A DNA stretch of 64,000 nt from Noviherbaspirillum malthae (GTDB taxonomy: Bacteria > Pseudomonadota > Gammaproteobacteria > Burkholderiales > Burkholderiaceae_D). Within the stretch, counting starts at the first letter, position 1. Each line of letters opens with the position of its first letter. The position numbers and the translations under genes were made by a program. The notes under the pieces are model-generated. The model saw only the letters and a list, made by a program, of their open reading frames with translations. It was not told where the DNA came from and ran no database searches. Shown one piece after another: positions 54,920 through 63,638 of the stretch. Where the stretch lies: assembly GCF_015352985.1 (NCBI RefSeq), contig NZ_JACYXF010000016.1:44110-108109 (forward strand). The letters run 5' to 3'.

Positions 54920-57718
54920 GTGGGCGTACCTGCACCCACGCGGATGTCATTGCAGAAAGCCGTACCTGAATGCAGCGAGATCACGCTTTTGGACCCAGAC
55001 CAGCGTTCCTATCCAACTTCTCCGCTTGGCCAGCCCGCGTTGCGGACATGGCGTAACAGGCTTGATTTCCTGCTGGCTAATTACCGTCTCGCACTCTGGT
55101 GGGCGCTCGGCACCGCCGTCCTGCTGATAGCAGGCTGGCAACTCATGTTTTACCGGCTGGACAAGGAAAGAGCGCTGATGGAGGAAACCGCGCTGGCCGA
55201 CGCCGGCATTCTTGCACGCGGCTATGCCCAGCATCTGCAGCGCACCATTAATACCATTGACCAGCTGCTCATGGTCATCAAGGTGGAATGGGAAACCTCG
55301 GGCGGCGGCGTGCGTCTCGAAGAATTCAAGCAGCGCGGCGTGTTTCCCGAATCCGCGCCGTTCAACGCCAGCATCGTCGACCGCAACGGTCTCTCGCTTA
55401 CCAGCACTTTCGGCCTGGGAGTGCTGCGCACCAGTCCCGATGTCAGCGACCGTCCCTATTACCTTGCCCACAAGACCGCAGGCAGCGATTTCCTGTTCAT
55501 GAGCCTGCCGACCTGGGGACGCGCGACGGGGAATCCCATCATCCAGTTTTCCCGGCGGCTGTCGGATGCCGAGGGCAATTTCGACGGCGTGGTGCTGATG
55601 ACCGTGGAGCTAGGCTTCTTCACCGCAAACTACGATGAAGTCACGCTCGGGCCGTTCGGCTTTCTCGGCGTCATCGGCACCGACGGGCTGGTGCGCGTCA
55701 CGCGCACCGGCGGCGTCGTGCACGATCCCGCTTCCAATCCCATCCCCACCGCGCCCAGCCTGCCGGCTCCCGGAGGCAGCCGCTTCTTCGAAGGCACATC
55801 GCTGTTCCGCGACGGCCGCAGCCGCTTCGTCGGCTGGCAGAGGGTGGACGGCTACGACATCAACGCCCTGACCGGGCTGGACCACGATACCGTGATGGCA
55901 CCCTACTCGCGCCGGCGCGCCGCGCTCATCCATACCGCCATCGCCCTGTCGCTCGGCGTGCTGGTGTTCGCTGCAGTGGCGGCCGCGCTGTCCCTGCGGC
56001 TGGCATGGCGCAAGCGCCAGCTGGAACTGGCGCAGGCCACCTACCGCATCGCCACCGAAGGCGGCAGCGAAGGTTTCTACATCGCCAGGCCGGTGCGGGA
56101 CGAAGGCGGAAGCATCGTCGATTTCGAAGCGGTCGACTGCAACCAGCGCGGCGCGGCCTTCTATGGCTACCGGCCGGAAGAATTCATCGGCATCCGCCTG
56201 TCGGTGCTGTATGCAGAAGCCGATGTCGGCATCGTCATCGGCGCGCTGAGGACGGCGGCGGATGATGGCATGTTCGAAGGCGAGCTGTGCCTGGCCGGCG
56301 ACAAGGATCCCCACAAGCGCTACATGCACCTGAAGGCGGTGCGCTCCGACAACGACCTGGCGATCACCCTGCGCGACATCACGCGCGAGAAGGAGCATGT
56401 GCTGGAGCTCGAGCGCATCGGCAACGAAGACGTGCTGACCGGCCTGCCCAATCGTCTCTGGGTCCAGTCCTTCCTGCCGGAAGCCATCGGCAAGGCGGCC
56501 AGGGGCGGCAAGAAACTGGCGATCCTCTTCATCGACCTGGACGGCTTCAAGGGCGTCAACGACACGCTGGGACATGCCGCCGGCGACGAGGTGCTGCGCA
56601 ATGCGGCGCTGCGCCTGCGCGATGCGGTGCGTCCGCACGACAAGGTGATCCGGCTGGGCGGCGATGAGTTCGTCGTCGTCATCGAGAACGTGATGCAGGA
56701 GTCGGACGCCGCGCATGTGGCCGAACGCATCCTGCATGCCTTCCGGGAAAAGTTCAGGCTCACGGCGGGCATCGCCGCGGTGGGCACCTCGATCGGCATC
56801 AGCGTGTTTCCGGATGATGCGGAGGATGCCGGAACGCTGCTGCAGAATGCCGATGTGGCGATGTACCTGGCCAAGACCAGCGGCAAGCATACCTACCGCT
56901 TCTTCGACCCGAAATTCTACGATGCGCTGCGCAACCGGCTGCGGCGCGAAGCCGACCTGCGGCATGCGATCGAGCACGACCAGTTCGTCATCCACTACCA
57001 GCCGCGCATCGATGTCAGGACCGGCCGCACCTCCAGCATGGAGGCGCTGGTGCGCTGGGCGCATCCGATCGAGGGCATGCTGCAGCCGGGCAGTTTCATC
57101 GACCTGGCGGAGGAAACCGGCCTGGTGGTGCAGCTGGGCGAACTGGTGCTCAACAAGGTGTGCGCGCAGATTGCCTACTGGACGCGCAGCGGCGAGGTCA
57201 TGGTGCCGGTATCGGTCAATGTGTCGTCGCGCCAGTTCAACGAAGCCGACATCTCGCGCATCTTCCGCGAGGCGCTGGCGCGCCACGGCGTCGATGCGCG
57301 GCTGGTGGAGGTGGAACTGACCGAAGCGACGATGATGAGCGGCGACCAGGAAATCAACAGCGCGCTGCACGACATGCACAACCAGGGACTGACACTGCTG
57401 GTGGACGATTTCGGCACCGGCTATTCCTCGCTGGCCAAGCTGCAGCAGCTCGACTTCGACGTGCTCAAGGTCGACCGCGCGTTCACCCGCGAGCTGGGCA
57501 GGAGCGACCAGGGCAACGTGTTTTTCCAGGCCATCATCACGATGGCCCATGCGCTGGGTATGCGGGTCGTGGCCGAAGGCGTGGAAGAGGAGCGCCAGCT
57601 CGACATCCTGCGGGCGCTGGGCTGCGACGAAGTGCAGGGCTACCTGCTCTCGCAGCCGCTTGCGCCGACCAGGACGCAGACAGGGTTGTTCAGGGAGCTG
57701 CACAAGATCCCGACGTGA
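54920..57718 (+). CDS. Membrane Cache-PAS-GGDEF-EAL cyclic-di-GMP enzyme
   Basis: 932 residues. A transmembrane helix (about 57-75) and a PDC/Cache-type periplasmic sensor (about 80-310; INTIDQLLMVIKVEWE, SDRPYYLAHKTAGSDFLFMSLP) are followed by a second helix (about 337-357), a PAS domain (about 370-490), GGDEF (intact RLGGDEF, inhibitory RPHD upstream) and EAL (MEALVRW, LTEATM, DDFGTGYSS). This is the end gene of the senB-kinase operon, which suggests that the kinase and this enzyme share a signal. The start is GTG 54920 with AGGG nine bases upstream; ATG 54944 is an alternative. Confidence 0.92.
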   Translation: MGVPAPTRMSLQKAVPECSEITLLDPDQRSYPTSPLGQPALRTWRNRLDFLLANYRLALWWALGTAVLLIAGWQLMFYRLDKERALMEETALADAGILARGYAQHLQRTINTIDQLLMVIKVEWETSGGGVRLEEFKQRGVFPESAPFNASIVDRNGLSLTSTFGLGVLRTSPDVSDRPYYLAHKTAGSDFLFMSLPTWGRATGNPIIQFSRRLSDAEGNFDGVVLMTVELGFFTANYDEVTLGPFGFLGVIGTDGLVRVTRTGGVVHDPASNPIPTAPSLPAPGGSRFFEGTSLFRDGRSRFVGWQRVDGYDINALTGLDHDTVMAPYSRRRAALIHTAIALSLGVLVFAAVAAALSLRLAWRKRQLELAQATYRIATEGGSEGFYIARPVRDEGGSIVDFEAVDCNQRGAAFYGYRPEEFIGIRLSVLYAEADVGIVIGALRTAADDGMFEGELCLAGDKDPHKRYMHLKAVRSDNDLAITLRDITREKEHVLELERIGNEDVLTGLPNRLWVQSFLPEAIGKAARGGKKLAILFIDLDGFKGVNDTLGHAAGDEVLRNAALRLRDAVRPHDKVIRLGGDEFVVVIENVMQESDAAHVAERILHAFREKFRLTAGIAAVGTSIGISVFPDDAEDAGTLLQNADVAMYLAKTSGKHTYRFFDPKFYDALRNRLRREADLRHAIEHDQFVIHYQPRIDVRTGRTSSMEALVRWAHPIEGMLQPGSFIDLAEETGLVVQLGELVLNKVCAQIAYWTRSGEVMVPVSVNVSSRQFNEADISRIFREALARHGVDARLVEVELTEATMMSGDQEINSALHDMHNQGLTLLVDDFGTGYSSLAKLQQLDFDVLKVDRAFTRELGRSDQGNVFFQAIITMAHALGMRVVAEGVEEERQLDILRALGCDEVQGYLLSQPLAPTRTQTGLFRELHKIPT

Positions 57719-57769
57719 GTCGGCATGCGGTGCGGCGCCTCCGCCTTCCTCGCAACAGGCTGTCTCGGC

Positions 57770-58726
57770 CTACTGCCTTGCCTGGATCTCCTGCTGCAGC
57801 TGGCGGTAACTGCTCAAGCGCGGACCGCCCAGCGCCACCGCATTGCCGATCGCGGCCATGGCCTCGCGCCGCCGCCCCTGATCGAGCAGCGCCTGCGCCA
57901 GGTTGTTCCATCCATCGGCAATGCCGGGATGAGTCGTGACCAATGTCCTGTATGCGCGGACTGCGGCCTCGTAGTCGCGCTGCGCATAGGCGGTGTTTCC
58001 CGCGCCCAGCTGCAGAACGGGATCGTCGGGCCATCGGCGCAGCGCCGCGGCATAAGCCTTGCGCGCTGCTTCAGGCGAGCTGCGTTCCAGCGCCGCGATC
58101 GATACCGCATAGCCGGAACCATCGGCACCGGCCGGCAGGCGGTCGGGCGGCATGGCGAGCATGGCCCAGCGGCCCGATCTTTCCCAGGTACGCTCGAATA
58201 CGTGAAGCGACATTTCCATGTTTTCCGTGCGGCCGGAATGCAGAACAATAGTGTTGCTGGCGCGATCGAAGCCGATCGCCACCGCGTAATGCCATACCGG
58301 CGCGAACTGGAATGACAGGTTCTGCAGCACGATGACCGGATTGCCTGCGGCTACCTCCTGCAGCAGGGCTTCCAGGTCCGGCCTGATCCGGTGCGTCACC
58401 AGGCCGAGGCGCCGTCCCGCGGCCAGCATCTCCAGCTGCAGCGAGCCCTGCCTGGCGGGCAGGTAGACCTGGCTGGCGAGCTGTTCGGGCGTGGCCCTGG
58501 CGCCAGCGGCGGCTGCGGCCATCGCCAGCGCGGCGGGTCCGCACTGGTAATCGTCCTGCGGGAAAAAGGGAACGCCTCCCATTTTTGCCGTCTGCGGCAG
58601 CGCCGGCGGCCAGTGCTGCTGCAGCGAAGTCACCCCCGGCGCGGCGCATCCAGCCAGCGTCAGCGCGAGCGCCGCGCAGACGGCGAGGCGCAGGCAAAGC
58701 GGCAAAGCAATTGCCGCAGCGTTCAT
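57770..58726 (-). CDS. PA2778-like cysteine peptidase lipoprotein with TPR
   Basis: A 318-residue lipoprotein (lipobox LTLAGC, Cys27). A C39-like papain-fold domain (about 50-215) has the catalytic cysteine in DDYQCGPAALAMA (Cys62) and histidine in PVWHYAVAIGFD, and an MEMSLHVFERTWERSGRWAM block. A C-terminal TPR pair follows (about 225-305; DPVLQLGAGNTAYAQRDYEAAVRAYRTL, GIADGWNNLAQALLDQGRRREAM). It acts in the periplasm or at a membrane; its target is unknown. Its ATG overlaps the stop of the PA2779-like gene (ATGA), so translation is coupled and the two are functional partners. Confidence 0.9.
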   Translation of the reverse strand: MNAAAIALPLCLRLAVCAALALTLAGCAAPGVTSLQQHWPPALPQTAKMGGVPFFPQDDYQCGPAALAMAAAAAGARATPEQLASQVYLPARQGSLQLEMLAAGRRLGLVTHRIRPDLEALLQEVAAGNPVIVLQNLSFQFAPVWHYAVAIGFDRASNTIVLHSGRTENMEMSLHVFERTWERSGRWAMLAMPPDRLPAGADGSGYAVSIAALERSSPEAARKAYAAALRRWPDDPVLQLGAGNTAYAQRDYEAAVRAYRTLVTTHPGIADGWNNLAQALLDQGRRREAMAAIGNAVALGGPRLSSYRQLQQEIQARQ

Positions 58727-59112
58727 CGAACCGAGCGGGTGAACGGGAACACCTTGGTCAGGCCGAGAATGTCGGTCACCAGCAGCACGATGAATACGGT
58801 AAAGAGCACGCCGATGATGTCGCCGCCGGCGGGCAGCTGGTCGATGCGCCCGGCGAGCTGCTGCACTTCCTCGTCCGACATCGCCTGCACGCGCTTGATC
58901 GCATCCTGCGGATCGACGCCCTGTGCTTCGATCGACTTGCGCACCTCGTCGCGCGACAGGAAGCCGATCACCCGTTCCCTCTCCTCCGTCGCAGCAGATG
59001 CAGCGGCCGCATCCTGGGTGGACACGATGGCCGCGCCGGCCTGCAGAGGCAGGCTCAATCCCGTGACGCATACGACAAGCAGCGACGCGGTGAGACGTTT
59101 GAATGCATTCAT
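58723..59112 (-). CDS. PA2779 family membrane protein
   Basis: 129 residues: a signal peptide ending QAGA, a charged helical region (EERERVIGFLSRDEVRKSIEAQGVDPQDAIKRVQAMSDEEVQQLAGRIDQLPAGG) and a C-terminal transmembrane helix (IIGVLFTVFIVLLVTDILGLTKVFPF). This is the standard layout of PA2779 proteins, always found with a PA2778 peptidase. The duplicated D-x-A-I/V...L motif may be the region recognised by the partner. GGAG lies upstream of ATG 59112. Confidence 0.92.
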   Translation of the reverse strand: MNAFKRLTASLLVVCVTGLSLPLQAGAAIVSTQDAAAASAATEERERVIGFLSRDEVRKSIEAQGVDPQDAIKRVQAMSDEEVQQLAGRIDQLPAGGDIIGVLFTVFIVLLVTDILGLTKVFPFTRSVR

Positions 59113-59774
59113 GCTGTTCTCCTCTTGATTGCAGTATTGGCCCGCGGTCGTTGCTGCTCCGGTATGTACGTGAGCCGAGCTGTCCCGCTGTACAGGACTG
59201 AAGCGGTCGGCACGAAGCTTCGAGTGGGATGAGATTGTTCCGGCCGTGCCGGCAGACTGGAAGAATCAAGTCGAGCACAAGGTGTGCCGGCAGCATGCGC
59301 GGCGAGCGCCTGCCATGGACATGGTCCTGCTGTCATCACTTCTACCGTATTTCTCCTGCCTGAATTTGACAGTAGTCAATGGCCGGCTCGCAGCGGCGAT
59401 TTCCGTATCTAACCCGCCACGATGGAAGTGGAGGAAGCAGCACGGACACGACATGGCGATGGGCGTTAATAAGCATGTGGCTCATCCCCCAGCTATGGCG
59501 GCATTTCCAGGCAGCAAACGGGAAGCCGTGCAAAAGGCACACGCTCCCGATTGCTGGAGCGATTGAAACGAGAAGCGGCTGGATCGGTAGTTGAAAGGGC
59601 TTTCCTTGACAAGCCGCTACCATGTCCGGCAAGCAGTTGGATTTGAAGAAGTTTATGAAGCTGGCTGTGATGCTTTGCGGCAAACAAGCGGGCTTTTCGC
59701 CGAGCTAAACAAGCTGTTTTTTACGTGGACTTTAAAACGCAAGAGTACCTCTGGCACCCGGTATCAAACCTTTG
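59113..59774. other. Intergenic region between the PA2779 promoter and the arsH end
   Basis: 662 bases. A hairpin (CGGGA...GTGC-AAAAG-GCAC...TCCCG, 59519-59549) lies about 225 bases after the arsH stop and could end the ars transcript, although no clean T run follows. The remaining short frames are not supported by ribosome sites or homology I can recognise. Confidence 0.4.
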
Positions 59775-60536
59775 CTACTCCAACTCATCCTTCGTTTCGT
59801 CTTGGCCGGCTTCGTGGCTCATGGCGGCAGCGGCCAATGCGGCAGCCATCTCCGGAAACGCTTCTTTGCGTTCGCTGTACCGGCTGGTCAGGTAGTCCGA
59901 GCGGTCCCGCACAAGCAGGGTGAACTTGACTAGTTCTTCCATCACGTCGACCAAACGCTCGTAGTATGACGACGGCTTCATGCGCCCGTTGTCGTCGAAC
60001 TCCTGGTATGCCTTGGCCACCGAAGACTGATTCGGTATTGTCACCATGCGCATCCACCGGCCAAGAACGCGGAGCTGGTTCACGGCGTTGAACGACTGCG
60101 AGCCCCCCGACACCTGCATAACGGCCAGAGTGCGGCCTTGGGTCGGTCGAATGCTTCCGACTTCCAGCGGCAACCAGTCGATTTGCGACTTGAACACGCC
60201 AGTCATGGCGCCATGGCGCTCAGGGCTACACCAAACCTGCCCTTCAGACCACTCCGACAGCTTGCGGAGCTCCTGAACCTTGGGGTGGTCCGCAGGGCAG
60301 CTGTCGACCATCGGAAGCCCATGGGGATCAAAAACCCTGGTTTCAGCGCCAAAATGCTGCAGGATCCGCTCCGCTTCCAAGGTAAGAAGGCGACTGTAAG
60401 ACTTCTCACGCAGCGAGCCGTACAGCAGCAGGATGCGCGGCGGATGCGTTGATACTTGTGCTGCGTCGAGCTTCTGGTTGGTCGGAACGTCGAGATGTGG
60501 GGCGCTGACGTTCGGGAGGTTCGACAGGTCAGCCAT
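59775..60536 (-). CDS. arsH: ArsH, NADPH-dependent FMN reductase / organoarsenical oxidase
   Basis: A 253-residue flavodoxin-fold protein. [28 protein letters not shown] is the FMN loop. [73 protein letters not shown] and [20 protein letters not shown] are ArsH hallmarks. ArsH proteins oxidise trivalent methylated arsenicals and reduce FMN. ATG 60536 overlaps the end of the upstream arsC by eight bases and has AGGAGGG upstream. It is the last gene of the ars operon. Confidence 0.95.
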   Translation of the reverse strand: MADLSNLPNVSAPHLDVPTNQKLDAAQVSTHPPRILLLYGSLREKSYSRLLTLEAERILQHFGAETRVFDPHGLPMVDSCPADHPKVQELRKLSEWSEGQVWCSPERHGAMTGVFKSQIDWLPLEVGSIRPTQGRTLAVMQVSGGSQSFNAVNQLRVLGRWMRMVTIPNQSSVAKAYQEFDDNGRMKPSSYYERLVDVMEELVKFTLLVRDRSDYLTSRYSERKEAFPEMAAALAAAAMSHEAGQDETKDELE

Positions 60537-60960
60537 TTCCTTTGACCCTCCTGCCATCGGCATCGATGACCACTTCTCCGTCCTCCTTGCTGAAAGGGCC
60601 TTTCTGCGGCAACGGGAGGATGTCGAGCACTGCTTCGGACGGACGGCATAGACGCATGCCGACCGGGGTAATGACGAAAGGCCGATTGATGAGAATCGGG
60701 TTCGCCAGCATCGCGTCGAGCAGATCATCGTCTGTCAAATTCGGGTTGTCCAGGCCAAGTTCGGCATAGGGCGTGCCCTTTTCCCGGATGGCTTCGCGCA
60801 CCGTCAGGCCGGCTTCGGTAATCATGTCCTTCAACTCTTCCCGGCTTGGTGGAGTCTTCAGGTACTCGACGACCTGTGGTTCGATGCCGGCATTGCGGAT
60901 GAGCGCGAGGGTGTTACGGGACGTCCCGCAGCCGGGGTTGTGGTAAATCTTGATTTCCAT
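60529..60960 (-). CDS. arsC: Glutaredoxin-dependent arsenate reductase ArsC (Spx/ArsC fold)
   Basis: 143 residues. [23 protein letters not shown] contains the catalytic Cys11, and [32 protein letters not shown] and [13 protein letters not shown] are typical of plasmid R773-type ArsC. It reduces arsenate to arsenite with glutathione/glutaredoxin. It begins 47 bases inside the end of the aquaporin gene and ends eight bases inside arsH. The ribosome site AGAGG lies upstream of ATG 60960. It is the second, unrelated arsenate reductase of this operon. Confidence 0.95.
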   Translation of the reverse strand: MEIKIYHNPGCGTSRNTLALIRNAGIEPQVVEYLKTPPSREELKDMITEAGLTVREAIREKGTPYAELGLDNPNLTDDDLLDAMLANPILINRPFVITPVGMRLCRPSEAVLDILPLPQKGPFSKEDGEVVIDADGRRVKGNG

Positions 60961-61630
60961 AAGGAGACACCTCTTTGCTTGTTGCGAATAGCCATTTGAA
61001 TACGACAACAGCTGCTGCAGCACCTGATAGCTGAGCAACGATGAAGCCTGATACATCCTGTGGCCGGATACCGGCGAATGTGTCCGACGCAGCGCGAGCC
61101 AGTGTGACGGCCAGATTCGCAAAGGACGTTGAGGAAGTGAACCAGTAGGCCGCCGTAATATAGGCGGCGACTGCAAATGGCGTACTGGTCGGCCGAGTTC
61201 TGGAACAGCTGATGATGACAGCCAGCAGCCCAAACGTCGCCACGAATTCGCTCCACCACTGCGAGGGCCCGGTACGGGCATGTTGTGAAGCGAAGAAGAC
61301 AGCCTCTTGAAACATCCCATGGGCCGCGGCGGCGCCTGCAAATGCACCCGCAATCTGCGCCGCGAAATACATCGTGGCATGCCGCCAATGAATGTGGCCG
61401 AACAAGGCATCGCTCAGAGTGACAGCCGGATTGAAATGCGCACCTGAGATGGGGCCGAAAGTCAGGATTAATGCGACAAGGCCGGCACCGGTTGCCAGCG
61501 TGTTGCCAAGCAGCGCAATCGCGACATTACCTCCGGCCAGCCGCTCGCCCATAATGCCGGACCCTATAACGACAGCAAGCAGAAATGCGGTGCCAAGAAA
61601 TTCCCCGGCCAACTTGCGAGGCATGTTCAT
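60914..61630 (-). CDS. MIP-family channel of the ars operon (AqpS-like aquaglyceroporin)
   Basis: A 238-residue six-helix channel. The first pore half-helix has the usual NPA (Asn67-Pro-Ala in GAHFNPAV); the second is NLA (Asn172-Leu-Ala in SFANLAVTLAR) with the filter arginine Arg179 kept. In the known sinorhizobial ars operon an aquaglyceroporin (AqpS) lets arsenite formed by ArsC leave the cell downhill. No ArsB or Acr3 gene is present here, so the same role is likely. Its ATG overlaps the Trx-type arsC stop (ATGA). The last 47 bases overlap the Grx-type arsC, which gives it a polar tail ([14 protein letters not shown]). Confidence 0.92.
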   Translation of the reverse strand: MNMPRKLAGEFLGTAFLLAVVIGSGIMGERLAGGNVAIALLGNTLATGAGLVALILTFGPISGAHFNPAVTLSDALFGHIHWRHATMYFAAQIAGAFAGAAAAHGMFQEAVFFASQHARTGPSQWWSEFVATFGLLAVIISCSRTRPTSTPFAVAAYITAAYWFTSSTSFANLAVTLARAASDTFAGIRPQDVSGFIVAQLSGAAAAVVVFKWLFATSKEVSPYGNQDLPQPRLRDVP

Positions 61631-62127
61631 ACTGGTGTCTCGCCGATTTTTTTGATTTCGTGCTGGATAGCATGCTGTTCAAGCATATGCAATGGAAGGC
61701 TGACAAATGCATTCGTGCGGGCCATGATCTGCTTGAAAATTTTTTCAAAGGCATCCCGTTTCTCTTCATCCGAACCTTCGACGGCCGCTGGATCTTCAAA
61801 GCCCCAGTGGGCAGTTGCGGGATGGCCCGGCCAGATAGGGCACACTTCTCCTGCAGCGTTGTCGCAAACAGTGATGATGAAGTCCATGTGCGGAGCGCCG
61901 GGAGCTGCAAATTCATCCCAGCTCTTGCTGCGAAGGTTGTCCGCCGGGTAGCCGGTCTTCTTTACCTGCTCGACGGCGAAAGGGTTGACCTTGCCACCCG
62001 GTTTGCTGCCTGCACTGAAGCCTTGAAAGCGCCCATGGCCCATGGTCGTTACCAATGCTTCAGCCATGATGGAGCGTGCGGAATTGCCCGTGCAGAGAAA
62101 CAGCACGTTGAAAGTCTTGCCTGTCAT
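61627..62127 (-). CDS. arsC: Thioredoxin-type arsenate reductase ArsC (LMW phosphatase fold)
   Basis: A 166-residue low-molecular-weight phosphatase-fold enzyme. The P-loop is Cys12-x5-Arg18 (LCTGNSARS). A redox pair lies in TVCDNAAGEVCPIWPG (Cys88 and Cys96), and HWGFEDP carries the general-acid region. This triple-cysteine pattern is that of thioredoxin-coupled ArsC. AGGGGA precedes ATG 62127, which is preferred over the frame start 20 codons upstream. It lies eight bases after arsN2. Confidence 0.95.
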   Translation of the reverse strand: MTGKTFNVLFLCTGNSARSIMAEALVTTMGHGRFQGFSAGSKPGGKVNPFAVEQVKKTGYPADNLRSKSWDEFAAPGAPHMDFIITVCDNAAGEVCPIWPGHPATAHWGFEDPAAVEGSDEEKRDAFEKIFKQIMARTNAFVSLPLHMLEQHAIQHEIKKIGETPV

Positions 62128-62135
62128 GATTTCCC

Positions 62136-62582
62136 CTAAGGTTCTTGGATGAGGCGCCGTCGCATGCAGGTAGCTTGCGAGGGACATAGGCTTGAAAACT
62201 CGGTTGTTTTCTGAAGCAAGGAAGGCGCCGTGCCGCGCTCAATGACTTCATAGCCGCGGCGAGCGAAGAAATCGGCGGCGGTTGTCGTGAGCAGGTAGAG
62301 GGTGCCCAAGCCAGTTCGCCGGGCATGCTCTTCTAGGGCGTCGGCCAATTGCTTGCCGAGCCCGGTAGAACGGTTCTCCGGCCGTACGGCGAGGGAGCGC
62401 AAGAGCGCATCTTCGCCGTATCGCTCCAACCCGACTATCCCAAGGACAGACCGCCCGCCTTCCGCAACCAGGAAATCAGCGAGGTGCGAAGCAGTGAGGT
62501 CTTGGTACGGGAGGCCGGCGTCCTCGAGCAGAGCGAGGACTGCCGGCAGGTCTTCGGACGTAGCTGGCCGAAGCGGAGTCAT
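62136..62582 (-). CDS. arsN2: ArsN2-like GNAT acetyltransferase
   Basis: A 148-residue GNAT protein: LRPATSEDLPAVLALLEDAGLPYQDL, GIVGLERYGEDALLRSLAVRPENRSTGLGKQLADALEEHA (acetyl-CoA loop with the R/Q-x-x-G-x-G/A pattern) and LYLLTTTAADFFARRGYEVIER. These match the NCBI family 'arsenic resistance N-acetyltransferase ArsN2'. ArsN proteins acetylate amine groups of organoarsenicals or arsinothricin-like compounds; the substrate of ArsN2 is less clear. It starts three bases after the arsI stop. Confidence 0.92.
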   Translation of the reverse strand: MTPLRPATSEDLPAVLALLEDAGLPYQDLTASHLADFLVAEGGRSVLGIVGLERYGEDALLRSLAVRPENRSTGLGKQLADALEEHARRTGLGTLYLLTTTAADFFARRGYEVIERGTAPSLLQKTTEFSSLCPSQATCMRRRLIQEP

Positions 62583-62585
62583 GGC

Positions 62586-63107
62586 TTAGCAGCAGGTGCC
62601 GGTGTTACTCTTCTGCGTAGTTGGCACGCAGCATGGACCGTCCGCGGAGAGCTTGATGCGCGGCTTGGCGAGCGGTACGCAGCATGCCTGGCTGCCCGCA
62701 GCGGTTTCCCCCGGTGCTGCGGTCTTGGTGGGCTCGCCGAAAACCGGGATGGTGTCGAGAGTATGGAAGGTCTCCCACGCGATTCCGGAGGGGTCGTTGA
62801 CCCAGTACTTGTCGGACGTTGCGTAGCAGCAGGCCACACCTTCCTCCTTCTCCAAGTCCGGCTGTAAAGCGCCGAGGCGGCACTGCATTTCGCTCAGTTC
62901 GGCGGCCGACTCGACTTGGATGCCGAGATGGTTCAGGCCGGTCTGCGCGCCGCGCTGAGAGATGGCAAAGTTCACCCGAGGGTCGTCGAGCATCCACTTG
63001 GCATAGTCGGTCTTTACGACGGTCGGTTCGGTCGCGAACATGCCCGAGTAGAACTTGATGCTGTCGGCGAGATTGTCGACGGAGACGTGTACGTGCAAGC
63101 GTTTCAT
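62586..63107 (-). CDS. arsI: ArsI-like C-As lyase (VOC dioxygenase) with Cys-rich tail
   Basis: A 173-residue type I extradiol-dioxygenase-like protein. Metal ligands fit His5 (KRLHVHVSV), His60 (LNHLGIQV) and Glu112 (IAWETF). The vicinal pair Cys93-Cys94 in GVACCYATSDKYWVNDPSG is the trivalent methylarsenite site of ArsI enzymes. The tail adds two further CC pairs and ends GTCC, which may bind As(III). The family overlaps with cadmium-induced CadI, but the ars context favours ArsI. ATG 63107 (AAGGAG seven bases before) overlaps the arsR stop as ATGA. Confidence 0.88.
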   Translation of the reverse strand: MKRLHVHVSVDNLADSIKFYSGMFATEPTVVKTDYAKWMLDDPRVNFAISQRGAQTGLNHLGIQVESAAELSEMQCRLGALQPDLEKEEGVACCYATSDKYWVNDPSGIAWETFHTLDTIPVFGEPTKTAAPGETAAGSQACCVPLAKPRIKLSADGPCCVPTTQKSNTGTCC

Positions 63108-63442
63108 GAGCAAGCTCCTTCTTTGGAACAGTTGGAAACGCGGACAGGAGAACAGACGTTCCCGCCGCAGCAGTTTTCGGTCAGGAATCCGAGCACACCG
63201 TTCATGGCTTCGAAGTTGGCCGCGTAGATAAGCGAGCGTCCTTCCCGAGTCTGCGTTACCAAGTCGGCATGCAGCAGCTCCTTCAAGTGGAAAGACAGCA
63301 AGGACGGGGCGATGCCGACACCCTCAGCGATTTGCGCGGCGGCGAGGCCGCTCGGCCCTGCTTGGACGAGCAGCCGAAACACCGCGAGCCGTGTTTCCTG
63401 CGCAAGGGCGGCAAGGGCCGCAATGACGTTTCTGGCTTCCAT
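63104..63442 (-). CDS. arsR: ArsR-family arsenite-responsive repressor
   Basis: A 112-residue winged-helix repressor: ALAALAQETRLAVFRLLVQAGPSGLAAAQIAEGVGIAPSLLSFHLKELLHADLVTQTREGRSLIYAA. The As(III) site is C-terminal (Cys91, Cys92 and Cys97 in ENCCGGNVC), like the Acidithiobacillus-type ArsR and unlike the R773 ELCVCDL helix site. ATG 63442 has AAGGA eight bases upstream. Two TTCAA-N6-TTGAA palindromes directly overlap and precede the start, so it should repress its own operon. Confidence 0.95.
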   Translation of the reverse strand: MEARNVIAALAALAQETRLAVFRLLVQAGPSGLAAAQIAEGVGIAPSLLSFHLKELLHADLVTQTREGRSLIYAANFEAMNGVLGFLTENCCGGNVCSPVRVSNCSKEGACS

Positions 63443-63482
63443 TTCAATATTCCTTGAAATATTTAATTCAATGCTAGTTGAA
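63443..63482. promoter_or_regulatory. Twin ArsR operators
   Basis: TTCAA-TATTCC-TTGAA (63443-63458) and TTCAA-TGCTAG-TTGAA (63467-63482) are two copies of one palindrome with identical half-sites and six-base spacers, centred 24 bases apart. The proximal copy covers the arsR ribosome site. TTCAA/TTGAA half-sites are typical of ArsR-family operators. Confidence 0.75.
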
Positions 63483-63638
63483 GTATTTGAGAAAATCAAG
63501 GACGGTAAGAGGGTTGGCTCTGATTCGTTATCAGGCTGTATCAGGGCGAAGCGTGTTCGAAGAATTGTCGTTCGAACGGCAATTGTCGTGATTACGACAA
63601 CGAATGACAATGAGTGCTCCAAGACTGGTCTGGACTAC

